This document shows positions 1 to 8,805 of a stretch of 64,000 nucleotides of DNA, piece after piece (positions within the stretch are counted from its first letter, which is position 1; each line of letters opens with the position of its first letter). The stretch is from Pseudomonas entomophila (lineage in GTDB: Bacteria; Pseudomonadota; Gammaproteobacteria; Pseudomonadales; Pseudomonadaceae). Location of the stretch: NCBI RefSeq assembly GCF_013523165.1, contig NZ_JAAMQI010000009.1:62001-126000 (forward strand), read 5' to 3'. The position numbers and the translations under genes were made by a program. The notes beneath the pieces were generated by a model. The model saw nothing but the letters and a program-made list of their open reading frames with translations. It was not told the origin of the DNA and searched no databases.

Positions 1-393
1 CCCCTGCGTCGTCTAGGGGTCACCGACAGCTGGGTCTGGCGTCTGTGGATGTGGTCAGGGGTGGGGCTGCGCCGTACCCGGCGTTACCTGGATTACCAAT
101 GGGCGATCAACGGCTGCCTGGCCAGCCAGCAGGTGCACCTGCTGCCGTGGCTGGGCATCGACCCTCGCTTTCAAGGCCGGCACTACGGCGAGCAGCTGCT
201 GCAGGCGGTGCATGCCTGGTGCGCCGAGGATACCGGCTCGCACGGGGTCGTGCTGGCGACCGGCAATGCCCATTACCTCGATTTCTGCCTGCAGCAGGGG
301 TACGAGGAGGTCGGCGAAGTCGCCTTGGGGCCGGTGCGCGAGCGGGTCTTCCATCACCCGTTGCCGCCGTCGGTCGAGATGCCCCAAGCCTGA
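1..393 (+). CDS. GNAT-family N-acetyltransferase, C-terminal part (5' end outside window)
   Basis: The reading frame is open from the first base of the window and ends at a TGA at 391-393, so only the C-terminal ~130 residues are present. The segment WLGIDPRFQGRHYGEQLL fits the acetyl-CoA-binding motif A of GNAT enzymes (Q/R-x-x-G-x-G/A), here as RFQGRHYGEQLL. The following GVVLATGNAHYLDFCLQQGY resembles the motif B region (N-x-x-A-x-x-Y/F-x-x-x-G-Y). The substrate cannot be told. It lies 45 bp upstream of tamA on the same strand, so it may belong to a neighbouring unit. The family assignment is good, the specific role unknown. Confidence 0.75.
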   Translation, partial: PLRRLGVTDSWVWRLWMWSGVGLRRTRRYLDYQWAINGCLASQQVHLLPWLGIDPRFQGRHYGEQLLQAVHAWCAEDTGSHGVVLATGNAHYLDFCLQQGYEEVGEVALGPVRERVFHHPLPPSVEMPQA

Positions 394-438
394 CCTGATA
401 GACATGTCAGGCTTTCCCTCGTACTCAGCTCTGGTAGC

Positions 439-2187
439 ATGCCCGGCATGACGCATACAGGAAGAATCATCTGGGGCTTGGCGCTGCTGGCCACCAGTCT
501 GGCCGCAAGCGCTCAGAGCGAGTTGCGTGTCCAGGTCAAACCCGCCAACAAGGCGCTCAGGTCCAACGTCGAAGGCTACATCGGTAGCCTGGGCGATCGG
601 GACGCGGAGGCCTTGACGCGTTTCAGCCGGGGTGCCGAGGAGCAGGCGCGCAAGGCGGCCCAGGCGTTGGGCTATTACCAGGCGCAGATCGACAGCGACG
701 TGATCCCTGCGGCCGGGGACACCCCGGCGCGGCTGGTGATCAAGATCGTGCCGGGCGAGCCGGTGCGGCTGCGCCACGTCACGATCAAGGTCGAAGGCCC
801 GGCCAGCACGTTCGATCGCTTCCGCGTGCCGGACAACCCGGGGCTGCGTTCCGGGGCGGTGCTCAACCACGGCAACTACGAGAACGCCAAGCACCAACTG
901 GAGAACCAGGCCTCGCGCTACGGGTTCTTCAGCGGTCGCTTCACCGAACAACGGCTGGCGGTCGACCCTCGGGCCGGCATCGCCGACATTGCCCTGGTCT
1001 ACCAGAGTGGGCCTCGCTACCGCCTCGGTGCTGTGCGTTTTGGCGGCGACACGCCGCTGGACCAGGACCTGCTGCAGCGCATGGTCTCGTTCACGCCGGG
1101 CACGCCCTACGATTCGCAGTTGATCGCCGAACTGAACAACGACCTGCAGTCCAGCGGCTACTTCGAAGGCGTGCGGGTCGATGCCTCGCCTGCCGCAGCC
1201 GTCAACGACGAAGTGCCCGTGCAGGTCCAGCTGGAAACCCGCAAGCCGCGCACCCTGGGGCTTGGCCTTGGGTATTCGACGGACGTGGGGCCGCGCGGCC
1301 GGGCCAACTGGACGCGCCACTGGGTCAACCCGCAAGGCCACAGCTATGGCTGGGAGGCGGAACTGTCCGCACCTCGGCAGAACGTGGGCCTGTGGTACGA
1401 CGTACCGCTCGACCCACCGCTGACCGACAAGCTGCGCTTTGCCGGCGGTTACCAGAACGAAGAGATCGCCGGGACCGATACGCTCAGCAAGCTGCTCACG
1501 GTCGGCCCGGAATGGCACAGCAAGCTGCCCAGTGGCTGGAAACGCGTGATCTCGCTCAAGTACCAGCGTGAAGAGTACCGCCTGGGTGACGACTCCGGGC
1601 TGAGCAACCTGCTGATGCCGGGCGTGACCTACGCCTTCCTGCGCAGCGACAACAAGATCGATCCGCACAACGGCTACCGCCTGCAGTTCGACGTTCGCGC
1701 CGCCAAAGAAGGGCTGGTGTCGGACACCGACCTGCTTTACGGCAACGTGCTGCTCAAGGGGCTGACCACCGTGGCCGACCGACACCGCCTGCTCGGGCGC
1801 CTGGCGTTCGGCGGCAACTTCACCAACGACTACACCCACAGCGTGCCACCGTCGCTGCGCTTCTTCGCCGGTGGCGACCAGAGCGTGCGTGGCTACGACT
1901 ACCAGACGCTGTCGCCCGAGAACAGCGATGGCGACCGTGTCGGTGGCCGCTACATGATCGCGGCCAGCGCCGAATACCAGTACGAGGTCGCCGACAAATG
2001 GCGCATCGCGACGTTCATCGACCAGGGCAACGCCTTCAACAGCCTCGACCTGCCCAGCCTCAAGACCGGCGTCGGCGTCGGCGTGCGCTGGGTCTCGCCG
2101 GTCGGGCCGCTGCGCCTGGACCTGGCCCACGCGCTGGACGATGACGGCGGGATTCGTTTGCACTTTTCCATGGGGCCTGAGCTGTGA
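439..2187 (+). CDS. tamA: TamA, outer-membrane component of the translocation and assembly module (Omp85 family)
   Basis: Protein of about 580 aa with an N-terminal signal peptide (hydrophobic stretch ending ...AASAQ). POTRA-like repeats follow (including YRLGAVRFGGDTPL and TPYDSQLIAELNNDLQSSGY), then a C-terminal Omp85 beta-barrel with the conserved FFAGGDQSVRGYDYQTLSP motif and VGPLRLDLAHAL at the end. TamA inserts autotransporters and other beta-barrel proteins into the outer membrane together with TamB. The stop codon overlaps the GTG start of tamB (2184), so the two are translationally coupled. The start may be ATG 439 or ATG 448; neither has a strong ribosome-binding site. Length and partner gene fit the family well. 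Confidence 0.92.
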   Translation: MPGMTHTGRIIWGLALLATSLAASAQSELRVQVKPANKALRSNVEGYIGSLGDRDAEALTRFSRGAEEQARKAAQALGYYQAQIDSDVIPAAGDTPARLVIKIVPGEPVRLRHVTIKVEGPASTFDRFRVPDNPGLRSGAVLNHGNYENAKHQLENQASRYGFFSGRFTEQRLAVDPRAGIADIALVYQSGPRYRLGAVRFGGDTPLDQDLLQRMVSFTPGTPYDSQLIAELNNDLQSSGYFEGVRVDASPAAAVNDEVPVQVQLETRKPRTLGLGLGYSTDVGPRGRANWTRHWVNPQGHSYGWEAELSAPRQNVGLWYDVPLDPPLTDKLRFAGGYQNEEIAGTDTLSKLLTVGPEWHSKLPSGWKRVISLKYQREEYRLGDDSGLSNLLMPGVTYAFLRSDNKIDPHNGYRLQFDVRAAKEGLVSDTDLLYGNVLLKGLTTVADRHRLLGRLAFGGNFTNDYTHSVPPSLRFFAGGDQSVRGYDYQTLSPENSDGDRVGGRYMIAASAEYQYEVADKWRIATFIDQGNAFNSLDLPSLKTGVGVGVRWVSPVGPLRLDLAHALDDDGGIRLHFSMGPEL

Positions 2188-5100
2188 GGCGTTTCCTAAA
2201 ACCGGTGTTGCTGAGTGTGCTGGCCCTGCTGGTGCTGATCCTTCTGGCCCTGGGTCTGGTGCTGGGCACCTCGGCCGGCAGTCGCTGGGCGTTGGGCCTG
2301 GTGCCAGGGCTCACGGTCGAAGATTTCCAGGGTCGCCTGGGCGGACGCTGGCAGGCTCGCCATGTGCAGTGGGTGCAGGGCGAAACGCGTATCGACCTGC
2401 AGGCCCCGCTGCTCGAATGGTCGCCCGCGTGCCTGCTGCGTGCCACGCTGTGCATCGATGCACTGCGCGCCGAACGCATCGACATGGCCTTCGCGCCGAG
2501 TCAGGCCGACCCGGACAGCGGCCCGTTGCAGCTGCCCGACCTCGACCTGCCCCTGGACATCGAGCTGGGCGAGCTGAGCGTCGGCCAGTTGCGGCTCGAT
2601 GGCAGTGAGCTGCTCGGGGATCTGCAACTGGCGGCGCACTGGGAGCCTGCCGGGCTGCGCATCGACACGCTCAAGCTGCAGCGCGACGACCTGCACGTCG
2701 ACCTGCAAGGCCTGGTCAAGCCCGCTGGCGACTGGCCGTTGCAGGTGGCAGGGCAGGTCCGGTTGCCTGAGGTCGACGGCCGCGCGTGGCGGCTGGACGT
2801 CCAGGTGAACGGGCCATTGAAGCAGAGCCTCAATGTGGTCGCCGACAGCAGTGGCTACTTCGACGGTCGGCTCGACGGGCAGGTTCACGCACTGGCCGAG
2901 CACCTGCCTGCCTCGTTGCACTTGCAGTCCAAGGCATTCAAGCCCAGCGCGGCCTTGCCCGACACCTTGGCCCTCGACCAGCTGAGCCTCAACGCCGAGG
3001 GGGACCTGCTCAAGGGCTTCGCCTTGACCGGTGCGGCTTCCCTGCCTGCCGAGCAAGGGGCGATCCCGCTGCTGCTCAAGGGGCGTGTGGATGCCCAGGG
3101 TGCGCAACTGTCCGGGCTCGACCTGGTGGCCGGCGAGCAGCAGCACCTCACGCTTCAGGCCAACGCCGACTGGTCCTCCGGCGTGAGCGCCGACGCGCGC
3201 ATCGACTGGCTGGACTTTCCCTGGCTGCGGCTCTACCCCATGGAACAGGCGCCAGCCGTCAGCCTGCACCGTTTCAGCGGGCAGGTGACCTACCGCGATG
3301 GGGCCTACGAGGGTGAGTTCAAGAGTGACCTGAACGGCCCGGCCGGTGCCTTCAGCCTGGCCAGCCCGTTCAAGGGCGACCTGACCCAGGTCAGCCTGCC
3401 TTCGCTGGCGCTGGTAGCCGGGCAGGGGCGTGCCGCCGGCAAGGTGGCGGTGCGGTTCGCCGACACCTTGGCCTGGGATGTCGACCTGCAGGTATCGAAG
3501 CTCGACCCGGCCTACTGGGTCGCCGAACTGCCTGGCACCCTGGGCGGACCGTTGCGCAGCCAGGGCGAGAAACAGGGTGATCGGCTCGACCTGACCGCGC
3601 AGCTCGACCTCAAGGGCCGCCTGCGCGGTCAGCCGGCGGTGCTCAAGGTGCAGGCAAGTGGCGCTGGTGAACGCTGGACGCTGGCCGACCTGGCGATCCA
3701 GCTGGGCGACAACCGCATCAAGGGCAGCGGCAGCCTCGAGCAGCGCTTGGCTGGGCGTGTCGACATCGACCTGCCGCGGCTGGGCCAGCTATGGCCGCGC
3801 CTGCAAGGTCAGGTCAAAGGCCAGCTCGATGTGGCCGGCACGCTTCAGGCGCCCGAAGGGCATCTTGAGCTGCGCGGCCTGCAACTGGCCCAGGAGCAGA
3901 ACCGCCTGCAGCGGCTCGATGTGCAGGCGCGGTTGGACGGCAAGCAGCGCGCGACCGTGGACCTCAAGGCCACAGGCATTCAGGCAGGCGAGACCGCGCT
4001 GGGCAATCTGCAGGTGACCGGCCGCGGCGACAGTGTGCAGCAGGCCATGCAGCTGGCGTTGGACGGCCCGCAGCTCAAGCTGGCGCTGGGGGCCGACGGC
4101 AAGCTCGACCAGGGCAACTGGCGAGGGCGCCTGGGCAGCGGGCGCATCCAGGCCGGGGGCCAGGACTGGCAGTTGCAGTCCCCGGCGCGGGTGCAGTATC
4201 TGAGCAACGGCCAGATCGATGTCGGGGCCCATTGCTGGCGCTCGGGGTCGGCCAGCCTGTGTGGTGACGAGCAGCGACTGGCGCCCGAACCGCGCCTGCG
4301 CATGCACCTCAAGCAGTTCCCGCTGGACAGCCTGGCGCAGTGGATGCCGGACGATTTTCGCTGGCAGGGCCTGTTGAACGCGGACCTGAACGTCGACATC
4401 CCCGCCAGCGGCCCCAAGGGCACGGTGCAGGTGGACGCCAGCGGCGGCACCTTGCGCGTGCGCGAACAGCAGCGTGGGCAGTGGGTCGACTTCCCGTACC
4501 GCGCCTTGCGCGTGTCCAGCACCCTGGCCCCGCGCCGCGTCGACACACGGCTGACGTTCCAGGGCGGTCGCCTGGGCGAGCTCACGCTCGACACCCGGAT
4601 CGATCCGCTGGGCAAGGACAAACCTCTGTCCGGCAGCTTCAACCTGGCGGGGCTGGACCTGTCGATCGCCAGGCCGTTCCTGCCGATGGTCGAGCAACTG
4701 GCCGGTCAGCTCAACGGCACCGGTCAGCTGGGCGGCACGCTGCTGGCTCCGCAGGTCAACGGCAACGTCGCGCTGACCGGGGGGCAGGTCGGAGGCGGCG
4801 AACTGCCGATCAGTGTCGAAGGCCTCACCTTGCGGGCGGCCATCGCTGGCGAACAGGTCCAGCTCAACGGTGACTGGCGCAGCGGCAGTGCCGGTCGTGG
4901 TCAATTGGCCGGCAACCTGACCTGGGGCCAGGCTCTGGCGATGGACCTGCGGCTGACTGGCCAGCAGTTGCCGGTCACCGTCGAGCCCTATGCGACGCTC
5001 GACGTGGCGCCCGACCTGAACATCCGCCTGATCGACGACAAGCTTGCGGTCACCGGCAAGGTGCAGGTGCCCAAGGGGCAGATCACCATTCGCCAGTTGC

Positions 5101-5864
5101 CACCCTCGACGGTCAAGGTGTCCGACGACACGGTGATCGTCGGGCAACAGACCGAGGAGGGCAAGCCGCCGATGGCCATCGCCATGGACGTGGACGTGGA
5201 GGTGGGGCGCGACAAGCTGGCCTTCAGCGGCTTCGGCCTGACCGCCAACCTGCTGGGGCACGTGCATATCGGTGACAACCTCGATACCCGCGGCGAACTG
5301 CGCCTGGCCGACGGTCGCTACCGCGCCTACGGCCAGCGGCTGACCATTCGACGCGCCCGCCTGCTGTTCGCCGGCCCGCTCGACCAGCCGTACCTAGACA
5401 TCGAGGCCATCCGCCAGGTGGACGACGTGACGGCGGGCATCCGCCTGACCGGCAACGCCGAGCAGCCGACCACCGAAGTCTTCTCGGAACCGGCCATGAG
5501 CCAGGAGCAGGCCCTGTCGTACCTGGTGCTGGGGCGCCCTCTGGGTAACACTGGCGAGGACAACAACATGCTGGCCCAGGCCGCCCTGGGGCTGGGGTTG
5601 GCGGGCAGCGCCGGCGTCACCAGCAAGCTGGCGACCGGACTTGGCATCGAGGATTTCCAGCTCGACACCGAAGGCAGCGGCGATGCGACCAGCGTGGTCG
5701 CCAGCGGCAACCTCACGGACAAGCTCAGCCTGCGCTATGGGGTCGGCGTCTTCGAGCCGGCCAATACCATCGCGCTGCGCTACAAGTTGAGCCAGAAGGT
5801 CTATGTAGAGGCGGCCAGTGGCGTGGCCAGCTCCCTGGACATTTTCTACAAGCGGGATTTCTGA
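2184..5864 (+). CDS. tamB: TamB, inner-membrane-anchored AsmA-like partner of TamA (DUF490)
   Basis: 1226-aa protein starting at a GTG that overlaps the tamA stop (GTGA). It has a single N-terminal transmembrane anchor (VLLSVLALLVLILLALGLVL), a very long periplasmic region of repetitive beta-strand character, and a C-terminal DUF490/TamB domain (for example VEVGRDKLAFSGFGL, GNLTDKLSLRYGVG, ending FYKRDF). TamB spans the periplasm as a beta-taco groove and is linked to beta-barrel assembly and phospholipid transport to the outer membrane. A strong terminator follows at 5889, so tamA-tamB form one unit. Length is typical for Pseudomonas TamB. Confidence 0.92.
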   Translation: MRRFLKPVLLSVLALLVLILLALGLVLGTSAGSRWALGLVPGLTVEDFQGRLGGRWQARHVQWVQGETRIDLQAPLLEWSPACLLRATLCIDALRAERIDMAFAPSQADPDSGPLQLPDLDLPLDIELGELSVGQLRLDGSELLGDLQLAAHWEPAGLRIDTLKLQRDDLHVDLQGLVKPAGDWPLQVAGQVRLPEVDGRAWRLDVQVNGPLKQSLNVVADSSGYFDGRLDGQVHALAEHLPASLHLQSKAFKPSAALPDTLALDQLSLNAEGDLLKGFALTGAASLPAEQGAIPLLLKGRVDAQGAQLSGLDLVAGEQQHLTLQANADWSSGVSADARIDWLDFPWLRLYPMEQAPAVSLHRFSGQVTYRDGAYEGEFKSDLNGPAGAFSLASPFKGDLTQVSLPSLALVAGQGRAAGKVAVRFADTLAWDVDLQVSKLDPAYWVAELPGTLGGPLRSQGEKQGDRLDLTAQLDLKGRLRGQPAVLKVQASGAGERWTLADLAIQLGDNRIKGSGSLEQRLAGRVDIDLPRLGQLWPRLQGQVKGQLDVAGTLQAPEGHLELRGLQLAQEQNRLQRLDVQARLDGKQRATVDLKATGIQAGETALGNLQVTGRGDSVQQAMQLALDGPQLKLALGADGKLDQGNWRGRLGSGRIQAGGQDWQLQSPARVQYLSNGQIDVGAHCWRSGSASLCGDEQRLAPEPRLRMHLKQFPLDSLAQWMPDDFRWQGLLNADLNVDIPASGPKGTVQVDASGGTLRVREQQRGQWVDFPYRALRVSSTLAPRRVDTRLTFQGGRLGELTLDTRIDPLGKDKPLSGSFNLAGLDLSIARPFLPMVEQLAGQLNGTGQLGGTLLAPQVNGNVALTGGQVGGGELPISVEGLTLRAAIAGEQVQLNGDWRSGSAGRGQLAGNLTWGQALAMDLRLTGQQLPVTVEPYATLDVAPDLNIRLIDDKLAVTGKVQVPKGQITIRQLPPSTVKVSDDTVIVGQQTEEGKPPMAIAMDVDVEVGRDKLAFSGFGLTANLLGHVHIGDNLDTRGELRLADGRYRAYGQRLTIRRARLLFAGPLDQPYLDIEAIRQVDDVTAGIRLTGNAEQPTTEVFSEPAMSQEQALSYLVLGRPLGNTGEDNNMLAQAALGLGLAGSAGVTSKLATGLGIEDFQLDTEGSGDATSVVASGNLTDKLSLRYGVGVFEPANTIALRYKLSQKVYVEAASGVASSLDIFYKRDF

Positions 5865-5888
5865 GGGAGGCGTTTGTCAGCGGCAAGC

Positions 5889-5929
5889 AAAAGCGGGATC
5901 GAGCACAGCTTCGATCCCGCTTTTTTTGT
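5889..5929 (+). terminator. Rho-independent terminator after tamB
   Basis: Inverted repeat AGCGGGATCGA / TCGATCCCGCT with a short loop, preceded by AAAA and followed by seven T. It ends the tamAB transcript and, since it is symmetric, could also serve the convergent gene at 5971-6360. Confidence 0.9.
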
Positions 5930-5970
5930 TTTTGCTTGCAGCTTGCCACGCGTGCCCCCCCACCTCATCC

Positions 5971-6360
5971 TCAGGTCGCAGGGCGATGACCATTGTCGAG
6001 ACGGCGGATGTTGCCGATCTGTCGCAGGCTCAGGCCGTAGCGGTCGGCCAGCAGGCTGCGCGACAGGCCGTCGGCGCTCTCGCGCTGGATCTGCAGGTTG
6101 CGCACCTGGCGCAGGAAGTGATCGGCCTTGGGGATTTCCAGCGCCATGCCGGCATAGCGCTTGATCAGGGCATCCAGTGCATCGGGGGGCAGGATGTCGA
6201 TCAGTTTGGTGCGCTCGCGGTACTTGGGAATGTACTTGGGGCGTCCGCCATAGGCGCACGTCAGGCGGTACGCATTTTCGATCCCGATGCACTCGATCAG
6301 TGACTGCAGCGACAGAGGCAGTTGTTCGACGTCGATCAGTTTCAAGTCATGCAGTTCCAT
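5971..6360 (-). CDS. Mor-like DNA-binding protein (Mor/C transcription activator family)
   Basis: 129-aa protein. The segment LIECIGIENAYRLTCAYGGRPKYIPK resembles the first helical part of the Mor domain (phage Mu middle activator), and LLADRYGLSLRQIGNIRRL near the C-terminus is a helix-turn-helix. Mor activators dimerise and bind promoter spacers. No Mu-like genes are nearby, so this looks like a domesticated chromosomal regulator; its target is unknown. It converges on tamB across the shared terminator. Assignment is by motif only. Confidence 0.6.
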   Translation of the reverse strand: MELHDLKLIDVEQLPLSLQSLIECIGIENAYRLTCAYGGRPKYIPKYRERTKLIDILPPDALDALIKRYAGMALEIPKADHFLRQVRNLQIQRESADGLSRSLLADRYGLSLRQIGNIRRLDNGHRPAT

Positions 6361-6763
6361 GGATAGGCTCCTTCGACAGATGGATGCCGGAGCGTGGTCG
6401 AATCGTCACACGCCTTGGGCTCGCCGGCCTTTGTGAGGCGGCGTGATGATTCTCGGCGAGCACTCGATGGGTCGCTAGGCGCTATCTGGCCCCAGGTTTG
6501 TAGCTAGGGCAGTCTGGGTTCGCAGGCAGTGAGAGCTTCCAACGTAGGAAGTTGCCTCACCAAAACCGTGCAGCGGACGGTTTTCCTAGAGTGGTCGCAA
6601 TACCTGGCGAGGAAGCTTCGCCTACCCTCTGGGTCGACGTGGACACGGTTCTGCATGCCCGTGAAGCGGCTTGCGAGGCGGCCGGACATCGTCATGGGCA
6701 AGGCGATAAGCTATGCTGCCGCGCAAAACGGCCAGCCGGCTTCAATGCAATGGGAACTCTTCA
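6361..6763. other. Gene-free stretch of ~400 bp with stem-loop potential
   Basis: No convincing protein-coding frame on either strand. Two adjacent inverted repeats are visible: a bulged stem GTGAG..CTTCC / GGAAG..CTCAC around 6528-6565, and AAAACCGT / ACGGTTTT with a 7-nt loop just after it (around 6569-6591). The second stem ends in TTTT and could be a terminator, so a short non-coding transcript on the + strand is possible. No known RNA family was recognised. Confidence 0.3.
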
Positions 6764-6952
6764 ATGACACACGTGCAGCGCCTGAAATACTCGCTTCTGA
6801 TCATCCTGGTGGTACTGGGCATCATGCTGGGCCTCTCGCACCTGCAAAAGCAGGGCACCATCAGCGAGCAGACCTTCCAGTACCTGGCCATTGCCGTTGC
6901 CGTGGTGGTCGTGGTGATCAACGGGATCCTGCGGCGCAAGGTCAAGCCTTGA
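6764..6952 (+). CDS. Small two-helix membrane protein
   Basis: 62-aa product starting MTHVQRLKYSL. It has two strongly hydrophobic helices (YSLLIILVVLGIMLGLSHL and FQYLAIAVAVVVVVINGIL) joined by a short polar loop, and a basic tail (RRKVKP). An in-frame ATG exists upstream at 6713 but would add an arginine-rich leader with no hydrophobic signal, so 6764 is preferred. It converges with the Fur-like gene at 6984. Function unknown; it looks like one of the short conserved Pseudomonas inner-membrane proteins. Confidence 0.65.
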   Translation: MTHVQRLKYSLLIILVVLGIMLGLSHLQKQGTISEQTFQYLAIAVAVVVVVINGILRRKVKP

Positions 6953-6983
6953 TGACAGCCGACCCTGGCGGTCGGCCACGAAG

Positions 6984-7346
6984 TCAGCGCGACCGCCGTT
7001 CGAGCAAGGCGCTGGCCTGAGCGTGCAGGGCATAGCACTTGTCGTCGCCCAAATGGATCACGCCTTCGCTGCACAAGCGCTTTAGCACTTCACGCACGCT
7101 GAGAAAGGACAACGGGATGTCCAGCTGTTCGAGCTGCGCATGCACCCCGCGCACGCCGATGCGTCGCCCCTCGCGCTCGGCGCGGTGCAAGGCATCGATC
7201 ACCTTGAGCCGGATCAGGCTGGTGCGCAGCCCATAGACACGCAGCAGCTCGCGAATCTGCTCGTTGCACGCGCGGTCCTGTGCAGCCTGGGCCGCTTGCG
7301 TGACGGTGGTGACGGGGGAGGGCGGCGACGGCTGCGGGTCGTGCAT
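6984..7346 (-). CDS. Fur-like winged-helix protein without the metal-binding domain
   Basis: 120-aa protein. Residues about 30-100 (IRELLRVYGLRTSLIRLKVIDAL ... GVRGVHAQLEQL ... SFLSVREVLKRLCSEGVI) follow the winged-helix DNA-binding domain of Fur/Zur. The C-terminal dimerisation domain with its His/Cys metal ligands is missing: the protein stops soon after the wing (CYALHAQASALLERRSR). It may bind DNA constitutively or act as a partner of full-length Fur proteins. The N-terminus is Pro/Thr/Gln-rich and probably flexible. Assignment is from pattern only. Confidence 0.65.
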   Translation of the reverse strand: MHDPQPSPPSPVTTVTQAAQAAQDRACNEQIRELLRVYGLRTSLIRLKVIDALHRAEREGRRIGVRGVHAQLEQLDIPLSFLSVREVLKRLCSEGVIHLGDDKCYALHAQASALLERRSR

Positions 7347-7631
7347 GCGAATACTCCTTTTCGTGGGCGGTCCCGAAAAATCATGGCCTTAAGCAATAAG
7401 ACGAACGAGCCGCGACAATCTGCAATGGGCGATCGAAATAGAGAGGGGCTGAATGCACCGCCGATGCCTGGGCGCACTGAGGATCGGCAGCGAGGTCTAC
7501 CTCGTCGACTTCACCCTGTCGGGCGTGTTGCCCAGCTGCGAACAGGCCGAGACCGACGCTGCCAGGGCCGAGGCGGTTGACCTTGTGCGCGGATCGGCCT
7601 ATACAGCCCAGCCCGGTCCAGAGCCTGCGCC

Positions 7632-7847
7632 ATGCACGAAGACGACGATGACCTGCACGAACCCGAGCACGATCACCTGCTCGACCATGAGTTTCTCGAT
7701 GACGACGACAGCGAGGACGGCGAAGACGCCGCGGATGCGCTCGACGACCTCGACGAACCGGAGGTGCACGAGGCGGCCGAAGACCTGCTGGCGTTCGACG
7801 ACGAGGAACGCGACCACCCAGCCTGGTTCGACGACTGTGATGACTGA
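7632..7847 (+). CDS. Extremely acidic 71-aa protein
   Basis: Composition is striking: 24 Asp and 12 Glu in 71 residues (about half acidic), seven His and only one Arg, with no Lys. It starts MHEDDDDLHEPEHDH and ends AWFDDCDD. Codon use (GAC/GAG/CTG) is that of a host gene. No domain was recognised. Such charge could mean a DNA mimic, a metal- or cation-binding protein or a chaperone-like anti-aggregation protein, but nothing in the context decides. It lies ~120 bp upstream of the pagL-like gene on the same strand. Confidence 0.55.
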   Translation: MHEDDDDLHEPEHDHLLDHEFLDDDDSEDGEDAADALDDLDEPEVHEAAEDLLAFDDEERDHPAWFDDCDD

Positions 7848-7968
7848 GGTGCCTTTTTCAGTCCGGTTTCAGACGTTTCAAAATTTTTCACGTTGTCAGG
7901 GAACGATTTGATGGCACTATGCTTCTGATGGGCTACGTTCAAATAACACCATTCAGAGCCACCGTGAT

Positions 7969-8478
7969 ATGAAAAAAACTATCGTCGCCGCACTGCTGTC
8001 CCTTTCCGCCTTTTCGGTCTCCGCTGCCGAGATTTCGGGCGCTGTAGGTGCCACCAGCCAGGGCGGCCTGACCGCTCGCGTCGGCATGGGTTTCGGTTGG
8101 GACAAATCCTGGTTCGAGACCGACACCGGCCGTTTGACCGGTTACTGGGACGCAGGCTACACCTACTGGGAAGCAGGCGACGCCTCGGGCGGCGCGCACT
8201 CGCTGTCGTTTGCACCCGTGTTCGTCTACGAGTTCGGTAACGGCCACGTCAAGCCGTTCGTCGAGGCCGGTATCGGGGTCGCGGTGTTCTCTGGCACGAC
8301 TGCCGGCAATCAGGAGTTGGGCTCGGCCTTCAACTTCGAAGACCGCATTGGCGCAGGCCTGAAGATCGGCGAGACCCAGCGTGTGGGCTTGCGTGCCATT
8401 CACTACTCCAATGCGGGTATCAGGCAGCCCAACGACGGTATCGAGTCGTTCTCGCTGTTCTACAGTCACGCGATCTGA
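7969..8478 (+). CDS. pagL: PagL-type lipid A 3-O-deacylase (acyloxyacyl hydrolase)
   Basis: 169-aa outer-membrane protein with a 19-20-residue signal peptide (MKKTIVAALLSLSAFSVSAA). The barrel has alternating aromatic strands. The catalytic triad of PagL (His-x-Ser and a Glu 12 residues later) is seen as H145, S147 and E159 in HYSNAGIRQPNDGIES, with exactly that spacing. PagL removes the 3-O-linked acyl chain of lipid A, changing LPS recognition and permeability. A hairpin follows at 8494, so it is probably monocistronic. Confidence 0.88.
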   Translation: MKKTIVAALLSLSAFSVSAAEISGAVGATSQGGLTARVGMGFGWDKSWFETDTGRLTGYWDAGYTYWEAGDASGGAHSLSFAPVFVYEFGNGHVKPFVEAGIGVAVFSGTTAGNQELGSAFNFEDRIGAGLKIGETQRVGLRAIHYSNAGIRQPNDGIESFSLFYSHAI

Positions 8479-8493
8479 GTCGTCTCGTCTGAG

Positions 8494-8516
8494 GCCGGGG
8501 GCTGCCAGCCCTCGGC
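8494..8516 (+). terminator. Probable terminator after pagL
   Basis: Stem GCCGGGGGCT / AGCCCTCGGC (one G-U pair) with a 3-nt loop, 15 bp after the pagL stop. Only a weak T-rich tail follows. Confidence 0.5.
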
Positions 8517-8589
8517 TTGACTGTCTTCTTCGTCCGTGCCGGCGTTCGTAGCGATCTTTTGGCTCTTGGCACACTCGAGTTTTAAGCGC

Positions 8590-8720
8590 ATGGGGTACCA
8601 GGGCAGACCCACTGGTCACGGCCTTGTGCGGCACGCTTTCAACGGCACTGAACGAGATGAGTTACAACGTGGATTGGGTCGAGGTGCAACTATCGCACGC
8701 TGGAGACAACAAGATCCGGA
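8590..8720 (+). pseudogene. Tyrosine integrase fragment (P4 type)
   Basis: Translation gives MGYQGRPTGHGL, then after a frame change near 8632, RGTLSTALNEMSYNVDWVEV followed by QLSHAGDNKIR. These are the HGLRG (catalytic H-x-x-R) and ALNE-x-x-Y...DWIE-x-QLSH blocks of P4-like phage integrases. Both the N-terminal part and the segment with the catalytic Tyr are missing. With the AlpA-like fragment that follows and tRNA-Leu 1.3 kb away, this is the footprint of a lost genomic island. Confidence 0.75.
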
Positions 8721-8721
8721 G

Positions 8722-8805
8722 GACCAGTCCAAGCAACTACTTCAGACTTCACCCAGGCAACGCCGTGGGTACTCAGCTTTAATGAGTAGGTCTTGATGAC
8801 CCGCT
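8722..8805 (-). pseudogene. AlpA-like excisionase/regulator fragment
   Basis: The minus strand reads KLSTHGVAWVKSEVVAW, the typical C-terminal block of AlpA-family regulators (vkLs-x-x-avaWvksEV-x-aW). No start, helix-turn-helix or intact frame remains. AlpA genes usually accompany P4-type integrases, and this one abuts the integrase fragment. The stretch from 8810 to 9187 holds no gene I can recognise; its minus strand is open in places but reads as degraded coding sequence. Confidence 0.5.

Noticed and set aside
55..2163. 700-codon open frame antisense to tamA
   Set aside because: High-GC shadow frame with repetitive Arg/Val/Gln composition and no motif; tamA on the other strand is unambiguous.
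6504..6701. 65-codon minus-strand frame in the 6.4-6.7 kb gap
   Set aside because: No start signal, no recognisable motif, and stem-loops run through it.
7453..7911. 152-codon plus-strand frame overlapping the acidic gene
   Set aside because: Its second half is the out-of-frame reading of the acidic gene (Thr/Arg/Ser runs), and no family is visible in the first half.
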